From Thioalkalivibrio sp. (GTDB lineage Bacteria > Pseudomonadota > Gammaproteobacteria > Ectothiorhodospirales > Ectothiorhodospiraceae), in contig SKNJ01000085.1 in the NCBI GenBank assembly GCA_007120575.1, positions 1 through 29,619 on the forward strand: a DNA stretch of 29,619 nucleotides, given 5' to 3'. This document shows, piece by piece, positions 22,032 to 29,619 of this stretch; position 1 is the stretch's first letter, and each line of letters opens with the position of its first letter. The notes beneath the pieces are model-generated. The model ran no database searches, had not been told where the DNA came from, and worked only from the letters and a program-made list of their open reading frames with translations. The position numbers and the translations under genes were made by a program.

Positions 22032-23741
22032 ATGGACTGGCATCGCTTCCTGTCGCCGGCGGCGGCCCTGGGCATCCTGTGGCTGGTGGCGTCGCCGGCG
22101 CTGGCCGGACCTGGGCAGCACGCAGTGGCCACAGCGCACCCGGCGGCCACCGAGGCGGGCGAGATGGTCCTGAGCGAGGGCGGGAATGCCTTTGATGCCG
22201 CAGTTGCGATTACCGCCGCGCTCGGCGTGGCCGAGCCCTATGGCTCCGGTCTCGGGGGCGGCGGCTTCTTCCTGCTGCACGAGGCTGCCTCCGGCCGCAG
22301 CGTGATGCTGGATGCCCGCGAGACTGCCCCGGCGGCGGCCGATCGCGACATGTACCTGGACGAGTCCGGTGCGGTGATCGACGGGCTGTCGCTGGATGGC
22401 GTGCTCGCGGCGGGCATCCCCGGCATGCCGGCGGGCATGGACCACCTGGCGCGCGAGTATGGTCGCCTGTCCCTGGCGGACAGCCTGGCCCCGGCGATCC
22501 GTCTGGCCGAGGACGGCGTGCGGGTCAGCGGGCGCTACCTGCAGATGGCGGGCTTTCGCCATCAGGCCCTGCGCGACGGGGCTGACGCACGAGACATTTA
22601 CCTTGAGGCGGGTCGCCTGCCGGACGAAGGCGCGAGTCTGCGTCAGCCGGAGCTCGCCGTGACCCTTCGGCGCCTCGCGGACGAAGGCCGGAGCGGTTTC
22701 TATACCGGTGACCTGGCCGAGCGCCTGGTCGCCGGCGTGCGCGCGGCGGGCGGTATCTGGACCCTGGACGACCTGGCGGGGTACGCGGTCGTCGAGCGCG
22801 ACCCCGTCCGGCTGGACTATCGCGGTGCCCAGATCGTCACGGCCTCGCCGCCCTCTTCCGGTGGCGTTGCCATTGGCCAGATCCTGAATATCCTGGCGTT
22901 TTACGACCTTGAGGATCTGGCGCCCGATTTGCGCGCCCACCTGACCATCGAGGCAATGCGGCGCGCCTATCGCGATCGCGCCGAGTACCTGGGCGATCCG
23001 GACCATGTCGACATGCCGCTGGAGCGCCTGCTGTCGCGCGACTACGCGGCCGGTTTGCGCGCCACCATCCACCCCGACAAGGCCACGCCCAGCCGCTATC
23101 TGCCGCTGTCGGTGGAGCCGCAAGCCGAGCGGCCGGGGCCGCTGCCGGCCGAGAGCCGGCAGACTACCCACTTCTCGGTGATCGATGCCGAGGGCAACCG
23201 GGTCGCGGCCACGCTGACGCTGAACTATCCCTTCGGGTCGGGCTACGTGGTGCCCGGCACCGGGGTGCTGCTGAACAACGAGATGGATGATTTCTCGGCC
23301 AAGCCCGGCGAGCCCAACGCCTATGGCCTGGTGGGCTTCGAGGCCAACGCGATCGCCCCGCAGCGGCGTCCCTTGTCGAGCATGAGCCCGACTTTCGTCG
23401 ATACCGGTGACCGTGTAGCGATTCTTGGCACCCCGGGCGGCAGCCGCATCATCACCATTGTTTTGCACGGTGTGCTGGGGATCGTCGAGGGCCGGGAGCT
23501 GGAAGAGGTGGTAGCCGCGCCGCGCTATCACCACCAGTATCTGCCCGACCGGGTGGAGTTCGAGACCGGGGCATTCGACGCGGACATGCGCGCCGGTCTG
23601 GTCACGCGTGGGCACCCTCTGCTCCCGCAGATTCGGCCGTTTGGCGACATGCACGCGATCCTGTGGGAGCGTGACACCGACCGGCTGGAGGCGGTGGCCG
23701 ATCCGCGCGGCGACGGGGCCGCGTGGGTGGTGACGCCGTAG
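22032..23741 (+). CDS. ggt: Gamma-glutamyltransferase
   Basis: A 569-residue periplasmic (secreted) Ntn-hydrolase precursor that cleaves gamma-glutamyl bonds such as that of glutathione. A signal peptide covers about residues 1-25 (FLSPAAALGILWLVASPALA). The large subunit has GNAFDAAVAITAALGVAEP and GSGLGGGGFFLL with DARETAP. Autocleavage is expected between Gln377 and Thr378 (SRQ-TTHFSVID), Thr378 becoming the nucleophile. The small subunit has LLNNEMDDFSAKPG and RPLSSMSPTFV, the substrate-pocket motifs. It starts 8 bp after the ferredoxin stop. Length is normal and every active-site block is present. It converges with selO through two hairpins. Confidence 0.96.
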   Translation: MDWHRFLSPAAALGILWLVASPALAGPGQHAVATAHPAATEAGEMVLSEGGNAFDAAVAITAALGVAEPYGSGLGGGGFFLLHEAASGRSVMLDARETAPAAADRDMYLDESGAVIDGLSLDGVLAAGIPGMPAGMDHLAREYGRLSLADSLAPAIRLAEDGVRVSGRYLQMAGFRHQALRDGADARDIYLEAGRLPDEGASLRQPELAVTLRRLADEGRSGFYTGDLAERLVAGVRAAGGIWTLDDLAGYAVVERDPVRLDYRGAQIVTASPPSSGGVAIGQILNILAFYDLEDLAPDLRAHLTIEAMRRAYRDRAEYLGDPDHVDMPLERLLSRDYAAGLRATIHPDKATPSRYLPLSVEPQAERPGPLPAESRQTTHFSVIDAEGNRVAATLTLNYPFGSGYVVPGTGVLLNNEMDDFSAKPGEPNAYGLVGFEANAIAPQRRPLSSMSPTFVDTGDRVAILGTPGGSRIITIVLHGVLGIVEGRELEEVVAAPRYHHQYLPDRVEFETGAFDADMRAGLVTRGHPLLPQIRPFGDMHAILWERDTDRLEAVADPRGDGAAWVVTP

Positions 23742-23752
23742 GCGAGACCATG

Positions 23753-23779
23753 GCACTGCCGGCGCGAACCCGGCAGTGC
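23753..23779. terminator. Perfect 10-bp hairpin after ggt
   Basis: GCACTGCCGG (23753-23762) pairs exactly with CCGGCAGTGC (23770-23779) around a 7-base loop, 11 bases after the ggt stop. Only a short TTT follows at a distance, so it is a weak intrinsic or Rho-assisted terminator. Confidence 0.5.
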
Positions 23780-23826
23780 GCGAGTTTACGGGGTTGCGAT
23801 GCAGCGCTGACGCTGACGTGCGCGGT

Positions 23827-23845
23827 GCCCCTCGTTACGAGGGGC
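23827..23845. terminator. Perfect 8-bp hairpin after selO
   Basis: GCCCCTCG-TTA-CGAGGGGC (23827-23845) is a compact, very stable hairpin 26 bases beyond the selO stop, in the gap where ggt and selO converge. There is no U-tract on either strand. Confidence 0.45.
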
Positions 23846-23871
23846 GGCTCGCGAGCCAGCCCGGTCCGGGG

Positions 23872-25380
23872 TCAGGACGAGCAGCTGAGCTGGATGCCGC
23901 TGGCCCAGGCCGGCGGCAGCCCGGCGTAGCGTTCGTGCTCCGGCTGTTCGTCGAACGGGCGTGCGAGGATCTCCTGCAACTTCAGCACCCCGGAGGCATC
24001 TCCGGCCTCGGCCTGATCGATTGCCTCCTGGGCCAGGTGATTGCGCAGGACGAACTTCGGATTGACGGCGTGCATCGCGGCCTCTCGGGTCTCTGCCGAC
24101 CGGGTATCCTGCGCCCGGCGTGCCTGGTAGCGCGTCCACCACGCCCGCCAGGCCTCGACCTCCTCAAGCTCCGCCTCGAGCATGGCGTGGGTGGCCGGGT
24201 CATCGAGTTCCGGCAACTGTCGGAAGAAGCGGGTGTAGTCGACTCCCTCGGCCGCCATGCGTGCCAGCAGTTCGTCGATCAGTGCTCGATCGTCGGGTTG
24301 GGTGTCCCGCAGTCCGAGCTTGGCGCGCATGTGCGCCATCCAGGCCTGTTCGTACTGCGGCAGGAATTGCTGCAGCAGGTCCTGCGCCCGCTCGATCGCG
24401 GCTTCGCGGGTGGGGTCGGCAAAAGAGCACACCAGGGTTTCGGCCAGCCGGATCAGGTTCCACTGCGCGATCTGCGGCTGCTGGTCGAAGGCGTAGCGCC
24501 CACCCTGGTCAGTGTGGTTGCAGATGTAGCCCGGGTCGTAGGCGTCCATGAACGCGAACGGGCCGTAGTCGATGGTCAGTCCGAGCAGGCTCATGTTGTC
24601 GGTGTTCATGACCCCGTGGCAGAAGCCGACTGCCTGCCAGTCGGCGATCATCCGGGCGGTCCGGGCGATCACTGCCTCCAGCAGCGCGGCCACCGGATCC
24701 TCGGCCTCGCGCAGTTCCGGGTAGTCGTGTCCCAGCGCGTAGTCGAGCAGCTCCGCGAGCCGCCCGCTGTAGCCGTTGTAGTGAAAGTATTCGAAATGGC
24801 CGAAGCGCAGGAAGCTGGGGGCGGCGCGCAGCACGATGGCGCCAGGCTCGATGCGCTCGCGCATGACCCGCAGGCTGGACCCGAACAGGGCCACGGCGCG
24901 GGTGGTCGGGATGCCGAGCGCCGCCATCGCCTCGGATACCAGGTATTCACGGATCGAGGACCGCAATACTGCCCGCCCGTCGGCGCCACGCGAGAAGCGG
25001 GTCGGACCCGCGCCCTTGACCTGCAGTTCCCAGTGCTCGCCCGCTGGGGTACACAGTTCGCCCAGCAGCTTTGCGCGACCGTCCCCCAACTGCGGCACCA
25101 GCACTCCGAACTGGTGCCCGGCATACACCGAGGCGACCGGATCCGTGCCGGCCAGCGCGCTGCCCCGGGTGCAGGCCCCCAGCCAGGGGTCGGCATGGAA
25201 GGCCTCGGGAGACAGCCCCAGGCGTGCGGTCATCGTCGGGCTGGTCGCCAGGCAGTGCGCCCCGGGGAATGGGGCGGGCGCCGGGCGTTCGAAGAATGCC
25301 TCGGGCAACCGCGCGAAACGATTGACCCATTCGCCTTCGCCAGGCGAGCTGGTCGGTTTTGTCTGCGGGCTGACGGACAT
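23872..25380 (-). CDS. selO: Protein adenylyltransferase SelO (YdiU)
   Basis: A 502-residue pseudokinase-fold enzyme that transfers AMP from ATP to Ser, Thr or Tyr of proteins, linked to redox stress. Active-site residues: Lys122 (QVKGAGPTRFS), Glu145 (SSIREYLVSE), Asp261 (FCHGVMNTDNMS) and Asp271 (IDYGPFAF). Cys287 (YICNHTD) and the C-terminal Cys500 (QLSCSS) are in the positions that form the regulatory disulfide in E. coli SelO. In eukaryotes and some bacteria the C-terminal cysteine is selenocysteine; here it is a TGC-type cysteine codon and the TGA after the last Ser is the real stop. GGAG precedes the ATG at 25380. Single gene, divergent from the TTG-start membrane protein. Confidence 0.95.
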   Translation of the reverse strand: MSVSPQTKPTSSPGEGEWVNRFARLPEAFFERPAPAPFPGAHCLATSPTMTARLGLSPEAFHADPWLGACTRGSALAGTDPVASVYAGHQFGVLVPQLGDGRAKLLGELCTPAGEHWELQVKGAGPTRFSRGADGRAVLRSSIREYLVSEAMAALGIPTTRAVALFGSSLRVMRERIEPGAIVLRAAPSFLRFGHFEYFHYNGYSGRLAELLDYALGHDYPELREAEDPVAALLEAVIARTARMIADWQAVGFCHGVMNTDNMSLLGLTIDYGPFAFMDAYDPGYICNHTDQGGRYAFDQQPQIAQWNLIRLAETLVCSFADPTREAAIERAQDLLQQFLPQYEQAWMAHMRAKLGLRDTQPDDRALIDELLARMAAEGVDYTRFFRQLPELDDPATHAMLEAELEEVEAWRAWWTRYQARRAQDTRSAETREAAMHAVNPKFVLRNHLAQEAIDQAEAGDASGVLKLQEILARPFDEQPEHERYAGLPPAWASGIQLSCSS

Positions 25381-25527
25381 TGAGCGTCTCCAGACATGCC
25401 ATGCTTTCAGGCGTTATCATGCGTGACCACCGTCGCCAGGGCTCATGGACCCACAGGTGGCGGGTGTTCATGGAACCCGGACCGCGGCGCCGGGGTGTCC
25501 CGTAGCGCGCCGCCGGAGGAGCAAGCC

Positions 25528-26028
25528 TTGGCAGACGAACCGACCCAGAATACCTCCAGCCTGAAGACCGGCGAGCGCCTGGTCTGGCTGGGCTTCATGC
25601 TGTTTTTCGTGATCGTGCTGGCGATCTATATCGCGCGTGGTGCCGGGCTGGAGCGGGACCTGGCCGACGCCAACCGCGACCTGCTGCAGGCACAGATGCA
25701 GTTGTCGGAATATACGCGGCACGAGGTGCCGCGTCCGGTCGAGCTGGGCCTGACCAATGCTCATATCCAGGACCTGCAGCGGCGCGGCATGGCACGTCCG
25801 CACGAGCGCCTGCGCGACGACCTGGCGGGACGCCCGGAGTTAATTCCCCACGAACCGGCCGGTGACAACGCGCTGGCGTTCCGCCCCGACGGGGTGCATG
25901 TCCTGAACCACCGCTGGGTGCTTGCCCATTTCGAGGGCGATACCCTCCACGGGCAGATGCTGCTGGCCTACGAGGTGGTGCACGGGAACGTCCACTGGGA
26001 GGTCCTGGAGTCCACGCTCGACCGCTGA
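25528..26028 (+). CDS. Membrane-anchored hypothetical protein, TTG start
   Basis: The best start is a TTG at 25528: GGAGGAG lies 7 bases upstream, and the resulting 166-residue product begins ADEPTQNTSSLKTGERLVW. An ATG in the same frame at 25396 lacks a good Shine-Dalgarno and adds a Cys/Gly-rich non-conserved-looking leader. One transmembrane helix (LGFMLFFVIVLAIYIARG, about 22-39) is followed by a soluble part with a short coiled-coil-like ERDLADANRDLLQAQMQL and a C-terminal alpha/beta-looking domain (VHVLNHRWVLAHFEGDTLHGQMLLAYEVV). N-terminus in the cytoplasm and domain in the periplasm is likeliest. I do not recognise the family. Confidence 0.7.
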   Translation: MADEPTQNTSSLKTGERLVWLGFMLFFVIVLAIYIARGAGLERDLADANRDLLQAQMQLSEYTRHEVPRPVELGLTNAHIQDLQRRGMARPHERLRDDLAGRPELIPHEPAGDNALAFRPDGVHVLNHRWVLAHFEGDTLHGQMLLAYEVVHGNVHWEVLESTLDR

Positions 26029-26030
26029 AC

Positions 26031-26049
26031 CCTTCCCCTTCCGGGGAGG
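26031..26049 (+). terminator. Imperfect hairpin after the membrane-protein gene
   Basis: CCTTCCCC (26031-26038) can pair with GGGGAGG (26043-26049) 2 bases after the stop, with one bulge. There is no U-tract. The rest of the 222-bp gap before the next gene shows nothing I can support. Confidence 0.25.
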
Positions 26050-26250
26050 CACTGCTCAACGGGCCCTGTCCGTGCGGCAGGCTCCAGCACGAAGGTGCCG
26101 ATGGGTCCGTGTCGCGCCGGGGCTAGTTCGGCACGGATCCTGCTGCGCCCTGGCGGCCCCGTGGGATCGGTGCGCCCGTGTCACGAAATTGCCACTCCGG
26201 GACGGCGATAATCTGCCCCCGGCCCGCGCGAGAAGGAGATCCACGCGTCG

Positions 26251-27201
26251 ATGAGCGAGTTGAAGAAGGCGATCCATTACCAGCGTGACTACCTCGAGAA
26301 GCGGTTGCACGAGCCACTTGCCGAGATCGCCGCCAAGCTGCCCACGGCCTGGCCGCAGCGCGAGGCCCTGGACACGCTCCTGGAAGAGGCGATCCGGCAC
26401 CTGTCGGAGGCGACCTTCGTCTACGCCCTGAATACCGAAGGGGTCCAGCTTAGCGACAATATATCGCGCAGCGGGGTGTTGCCGGAGCATTTCGGGCGTG
26501 ATCGTTCGCAGCGCCCCTACATGAAGGAGGTCGTGCCGGCGGACGGTTTCCTGCTGTCGGAGGCCTATATCTCCTTGCTGGGGCGCCGGCCTTCGTTGAC
26601 CGCGCTGCAACTGGTGCGTGATGCCGATGGTACCGCGCTGGGCTTTCTGGGCGCGGACTTCGATCTGCGCAACCTGCCTGACTCGTCCGATGCTCTGTAC
26701 GAGGAGCCGACCGAGTGGCGCCAGATCAAGGGTGATCCGTCGATCCGCGGCACGCTGTTCCTGCAAAGCCGCACCGAGAGCCTGATGGACCGGAACATGG
26801 ATACCGCGCTGGCGATCCTGGAGGAGCTGTTTACCGAGCGCGGGGTGTTCCAGGGGGTGTTTCACTTCTCCAGCACGCGGGCCACGGTGTGGACGGTCGA
26901 CGATCCGTATCGTTATCGCATCCTGACGCATGAATCGCTGAGCGATCCGGATGTGTGCCTGGCGTTCCCGCATGAGCCGTATCCGCCCGAGGCGCTGATT
27001 CCGCGCGACGACGTTGCGCGTGTGCTGCAGGGCCTGAAGGCCCTGCGATATGCCGACGAGACCATCTATCTGCGTTCGGCTTCGCTGAACCTGTTCAACG
27101 GCATGGTCAGCCTGACCTTTTCCTGCGATGGTTCGCATTACATGACCTGGGACGAGTTTCTCGCCCGTTCCATCGAGTTCTGGATCGGCGCCACGGGGTA
27201 G
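26251..27201 (+). CDS. PDC/Cache-like sensor-domain protein
   Basis: A 316-residue protein without an evident signal peptide or transmembrane segment. Residues about 40-150 look like a PDC/Cache ligand-binding fold: ATFVYALNTEGVQLSDNI, then GRDRSQRPYMKEVVPADGF, LLSEAYISLLGRRPSLTALQLV, and ALGFLGADFDLRNLP, the strand-loop pattern of the 'RPYF' type Cache domain. The second half (about 170-316) has no motif I know, and no HAMP, kinase, GGDEF or chemoreceptor output follows. It could be a cytoplasmic ligand-binding protein. The Shine-Dalgarno GAAGGAGAT is about 13 bases before the ATG, rather far. Family known as 'PDC sensor domain-containing protein'; function unknown. Confidence 0.72.
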   Translation: MSELKKAIHYQRDYLEKRLHEPLAEIAAKLPTAWPQREALDTLLEEAIRHLSEATFVYALNTEGVQLSDNISRSGVLPEHFGRDRSQRPYMKEVVPADGFLLSEAYISLLGRRPSLTALQLVRDADGTALGFLGADFDLRNLPDSSDALYEEPTEWRQIKGDPSIRGTLFLQSRTESLMDRNMDTALAILEELFTERGVFQGVFHFSSTRATVWTVDDPYRYRILTHESLSDPDVCLAFPHEPYPPEALIPRDDVARVLQGLKALRYADETIYLRSASLNLFNGMVSLTFSCDGSHYMTWDEFLARSIEFWIGATG

Positions 27202-27288
27202 GGGTTGGCCGGCCCCGGGGCCGGTATTCATCGGGCTCAGCTCCGACGGTCTGTGCCGGTGGTGGTTGATCCTGGATCCGGCCTTCGA

Positions 27289-27371
27289 GTTTACGGTGCC
27301 TTTGGTCCACATACTGCCGAGCGCTCACTCGCGAGCGCCTGGCAGGTGGCCGGGGCGGAGCCACCGTAAAC
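27289..27371. repeat. Nested palindromic stem region in a gene-free gap
   Basis: GTTTACGGTG (27289-27298) is matched exactly by CACCGTAAAC (27362-27371). Between them a second nested stem forms: CTGCC...GCGCTC with GAGCGC...GGCAG (about 27315-27345). It lies in the roughly 300-bp gap between the sensor gene and the phosphatase gene, which holds no other supported feature. It may be a structured RNA, terminator or another small palindromic repeat. Confidence 0.55.
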
Positions 27372-27506
27372 GCCCGAGGACGAACCAGGGCCAGCCACCA
27401 TCGGTGCAGGCGGCGCGCCGAAGCCGCCACTGCCAACCACAACCAGGTGCGCCCGGCGGTCAAGTCCGTCATCATGGGCTCACAGGACCACCGCGACCGG
27501 GGGCAC

Positions 27507-28337
27507 ATGGAAACCGGATACGCCAGGGATGTTGGCGGCCGCGCCGAACAGCAGGACGCGGTGGCCGTGTTTGCCTCGCCGGACGACACTCGCCACCTGC
27601 TGCTGGTGGCCGACGGAATGGGCGGTCATGCCGACGGCGCCCGCGCCTCCGGCACCGCGATGGCAACCGCGGGCCGCCTGTGGCAGGCCTGCGATGGCCG
27701 CCCGTCGGATCCTGCCGCCTTCCTCGACCAGATCTTCCGGGACACCCATGAGGCACTGTGCGCCGAGGACCGTCCACCCGAGGCGCGCCCCGGAACCACT
27801 CTGGTCGCGCTGTATGTCGATGGCCGCGAGGCGCACTGGGCACATTGCGGGGACAGCCGCTTGTACCATTTCGAAGGCCCGAAACCGGTTTCCCGTACCC
27901 GCGACCATACCCGGGTTCAGGAGTTGCTGGAGGCCGGGCAGATCAGCGAGGCCGAGATGGGCCACCACCCGGCCCAGAACCAGCTGCTCCAGGCCCTCGG
28001 TGTGGTCGATTCGATCCGCGTCGATTTCGGGCGGGCTGCGCTGGGGGCGGGTTCGCGCTTTCTGCTGTGTTCGGACGGGTTCTGGGAGCAGATCTCGCCC
28101 GCCGAGATGCATGCCTTGCTGGAGTCCGGGAACCTGCAGGCCGGGCTGGAAGCCTGGGTAAACGAGGCTGCACGGCGCGGCGGGGCCCGGGGTGACAATG
28201 TGGCGGCGGCGGCGTGTCGAGTGCATGCACCGGACCGAAGGCACTGGCAGCAGGCGCTGCGCGCCACGATCCATCCGTTGCTTGCTGCCGGGCTTCTGCT
28301 GCTCGCCGCGCTGACCATTCTGTTCTGGCCGCTGTGA
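27507..28337 (+). CDS. PP2C-family protein phosphatase with C-terminal membrane anchor
   Basis: A 276-residue PPM/PP2C Ser/Thr phosphatase. Metal-binding and family motifs: Asp17 (RAEQQDAVAVF), Asp36-Gly37 (VADGMGGHADGA), GTTLVALYV, HCGDSRLYHF (about 112-121), LLCSDGFWEQIS (about 188-199), and RGDNVAAAA (about 227-235). After a short linker the protein ends in one hydrophobic helix (HPLLAAGLLLLAALTILFWPL), so the catalytic domain is probably tethered to the inner membrane facing the cytoplasm. I take ATG 27507, just before the conserved ETGYARD; ATG 27474 and GTG 27447 are in frame but lack a better Shine-Dalgarno. No kinase is encoded in the window. The next gene follows after 40 bp. Confidence 0.88.
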   Translation: METGYARDVGGRAEQQDAVAVFASPDDTRHLLLVADGMGGHADGARASGTAMATAGRLWQACDGRPSDPAAFLDQIFRDTHEALCAEDRPPEARPGTTLVALYVDGREAHWAHCGDSRLYHFEGPKPVSRTRDHTRVQELLEAGQISEAEMGHHPAQNQLLQALGVVDSIRVDFGRAALGAGSRFLLCSDGFWEQISPAEMHALLESGNLQAGLEAWVNEAARRGGARGDNVAAAACRVHAPDRRHWQQALRATIHPLLAAGLLLLAALTILFWPL

Positions 28338-28377
28338 GGCGTTCACCCGAAGCGCAGCCAGCCGGTATCATGGCGCT

Positions 28378-29415
28378 ATGAATCATTTCCCGTTACCCGG
28401 CACAGGATGGCTGGTCGTGTTCGCGCTGGCCCTGGGCAGCGGCGCGCTGAGCGGCTGTGCCGATTTGCGTGCGCTGATGGAAGGCGAAGACACGGCCGCC
28501 GCGGAAACGCACAGCACGCCACCGCGTCCCCCGGATCCACCAGCAGACACCGAGGCGCCCTTGCTGGCGATTGATGCGATCGTTGACCTGCTGCAGGACG
28601 GTCAGATGGAGCGCGGCGAAGCTGCGCTGGAGCGGTATCTGATCGAACATCCCGCTGACCCCTCCGCACTGAACCTGCGCCAGCAGCTGGACGCCGACCC
28701 CGAGGCGGTGCTGGGAACAGCGTATACCACCCATACGGTACAGCCCGGCGAGACCCTGGCCCAGCTCGCCGGCCGGTATCTCGGCGATTCCCACCGTTTT
28801 CTGATGCTCGCCCGGTACAACAACCTCGAGCGGCCTGCCCGGCTGCTGGTCGGGCAGGAACTGCGCATCCCCAGCTCCGCCGGGGTGCGCGCCGGGATGG
28901 AAGCCCCGGAGGCGGATCCGCAGTCGGGCAGCGCAGCCATGGATGCGGATGTCCTGCGCCGAACCATTGAGGAGAATCTGGCCGCCGGGCGGTTCGAGCC
29001 CGCACGCTCTACTGTGGCGCATGCGCGCGAGATCGCGCCAGCCGACGGGGCATGGGATGACTGGCTGTCGCCGCTGGCACGCCGGGTGGAGGCCGGCTAC
29101 TGGGAGCAACAGGGCCTGCGGTATCGCGAGGCCGGGGAACTGGATGCGGCACTGGCTGCGATGGAACGTGCTATGGAGACCGATCCGGAGCGGGCATCCG
29201 CACACCATCACCATGCCGGGCTGCGCGTGGAACTGAAGGAGGATCTGCATTCCCAGGCGATCGTGCGCTATCGCAACCAGGACCTGGCCACTGCAATCGA
29301 GCTGTGGGAACGGGCCCTGGAGATCGATCCGGACTTCGAGGCCGCACGCGGGTATCGCCTGCGTGCACTGGAACTGCAGCGTCGCCTGGATGCGCTGGAC
29401 AACGGCGCGGGCTGA
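28378..29415 (+). CDS. LysM and TPR-containing lipoprotein
   Basis: A 345-residue predicted lipoprotein: signal GWLVVFALALGSGALSGC, lipidated Cys at about residue 27. A Pro/Glu/Ala-rich linker and a helical repeat (IDAIVDLLQDGQMERGEAALERYL) follow, then a LysM domain (about 118-166: YTTHTVQPGETLAQLAGRYL, LARYNNL, LLVGQELRIP) likely to bind peptidoglycan. The rest is TPR-like helices: QQGLRYREAGELDAALAAMERA (about 245-266) and YRNQDLATAIELWERALEID (about 300-320). It would sit at the outer membrane, periplasmic side. It has no good Shine-Dalgarno; it starts 40 bp after the phosphatase gene, with which it may be co-transcribed. No hydrolase domain is present, so it is a binding or scaffold protein. 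Confidence 0.85.
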   Translation: MNHFPLPGTGWLVVFALALGSGALSGCADLRALMEGEDTAAAETHSTPPRPPDPPADTEAPLLAIDAIVDLLQDGQMERGEAALERYLIEHPADPSALNLRQQLDADPEAVLGTAYTTHTVQPGETLAQLAGRYLGDSHRFLMLARYNNLERPARLLVGQELRIPSSAGVRAGMEAPEADPQSGSAAMDADVLRRTIEENLAAGRFEPARSTVAHAREIAPADGAWDDWLSPLARRVEAGYWEQQGLRYREAGELDAALAAMERAMETDPERASAHHHHAGLRVELKEDLHSQAIVRYRNQDLATAIELWERALEIDPDFEAARGYRLRALELQRRLDALDNGAG

Positions 29416-29437
29416 GGCCACGACCGGCCGGGGCACT

Positions 29438-29474
29438 GAAAAAAGCCCCGTCCCCTTGCTGGCGGGGCGGGGCT
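29438..29474 (-). terminator. Intrinsic terminator for leftward transcription
   Basis: On the minus strand AGCCCCG-CCCC pairs with GGGG-A-CGGGGCT (29464-29474 with 29444-29455, one bulge) and is followed at once by TTTTTT (29438-29444). The U-tract lies on the minus strand, so this would stop a transcript coming from the right of the window; it may also slow rightward transcription from the LysM gene. Confidence 0.65.
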
Positions 29475-29511
29475 GGCAGGGCCGGGCCTTCCGGCCGACC
29501 TAGCCCGGATA

Positions 29512-29619
29512 TTTCATGAATTGCACGCGCCCTCGCTGGTCTCTTGGCCACACAGGGAATTTTCCTCAGTCGGCCGTATCGCCCAATACGGCACTCCTTC
29601 GGAAAATCCCCTGTGCGGC
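29512..29619. repeat. Palindromic repeat element, cut by the window end
   Basis: It opens with the TTTCATGAATTG core also found at 381-392. An outer inverted repeat pairs 29547-29565 (ACACAGGGAATTTTCC) with 29601-29619 (17 of 19 bases complementary). Inside is GCCGTAT (29573-29579) with ATACGGC (29586-29592). It has no coding content and reaches the last base. Confidence 0.7.

Noticed and set aside
23866..23880. Selenocysteine at the end of SelO (in-frame TGA after SCSS)
   Set aside because: The conserved redox position already has Cys500, and the TGA comes after the family's usual end, so it is an ordinary stop. No selenocysteine insertion hairpin was evident.
28341..28370. TTCACC-N18-TATCAT as promoter for the LysM gene
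   Set aside because: Transcription would begin at or inside the start codon; co-transcription with the phosphatase gene is simpler.

Overview
The window is about 29.6 kb of high-GC chromosome from a gammaproteobacterium. The gene complement (E. coli-type three-activity cca, Sad-type aldehyde dehydrogenase, YfhL-type ferredoxin, a pcm-family gene beside tolC, a PA2779/PA2778-type pair) and several families of short intergenic repeats fit an Ectothiorhodospiraceae/Thioalkalivibrio-like bacterium. That taxonomic guess is inference; no rRNA or marker set is present. No tRNA, rRNA, CRISPR array or transposase gene is visible.

Layout. 1-372: 3' end of a polyphosphate kinase 2 gene, followed by a repeat-rich gap (373-697). 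698-5062: a leftward block with an antitoxin/PIN-toxin pair followed by a SWIM-SNF2 helicase. 5160-6527: Sad-type succinate-semialdehyde dehydrogenase, divergent from a rightward NDUFA9-like/cca pair (6737-8956). After a cluster of REP-like hairpins come a pcm-family methyltransferase and a rightward run: tolC, isochorismatase-family hydrolase, a 48-residue membrane protein, P-loop ATPase and metA (9193-14223). That run is interrupted by a 282-bp palindromic MITE-like element flanked by CTAG. An MFS transporter follows and converges on fbp; fbp is divergent from a phosphofructokinase (15855-18274), so the opposing fructose-6-phosphate/fructose-1,6-bisphosphate enzymes share one regulatory gap. 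18332-21020: a Cys-rich zinc-ribbon-like small protein, a secreted protein, a PA2779-like/PA2778-like pair (the second a lipoprotein C39-like peptidase with TPRs), and a small antisense ORF. 21219-23741: coaD, YfhL-type ferredoxin, gamma-glutamyltransferase. selO lies opposite (23872-25380). 25528-29415: a TTG-start membrane protein, a PDC/Cache-type sensor protein, a tail-anchored PP2C phosphatase and a LysM/TPR lipoprotein. The window ends inside another palindromic repeat.

Most genes are housekeeping. The points most worth a second look are: (1) the MITE-like element sitting exactly between the stop codon of the 48-residue ORF and the Shine-Dalgarno of the ATPase-metA pair, with a 73%-identical decayed relative upstream of coaD; (2) a phosphofructokinase combining an ATP-type Gly with a PPi-type Lys; (3) a MetA with Thr at the residue that sets acyl-CoA choice, coupled to an uncharacterised ATPase; (4) the PA2779/PA2778 pair with an unusual tail that overlaps an opposite gene; and (5) the sensor/phosphatase/LysM neighbourhood. 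I did not find a clear new multi-gene defence or mobile system.
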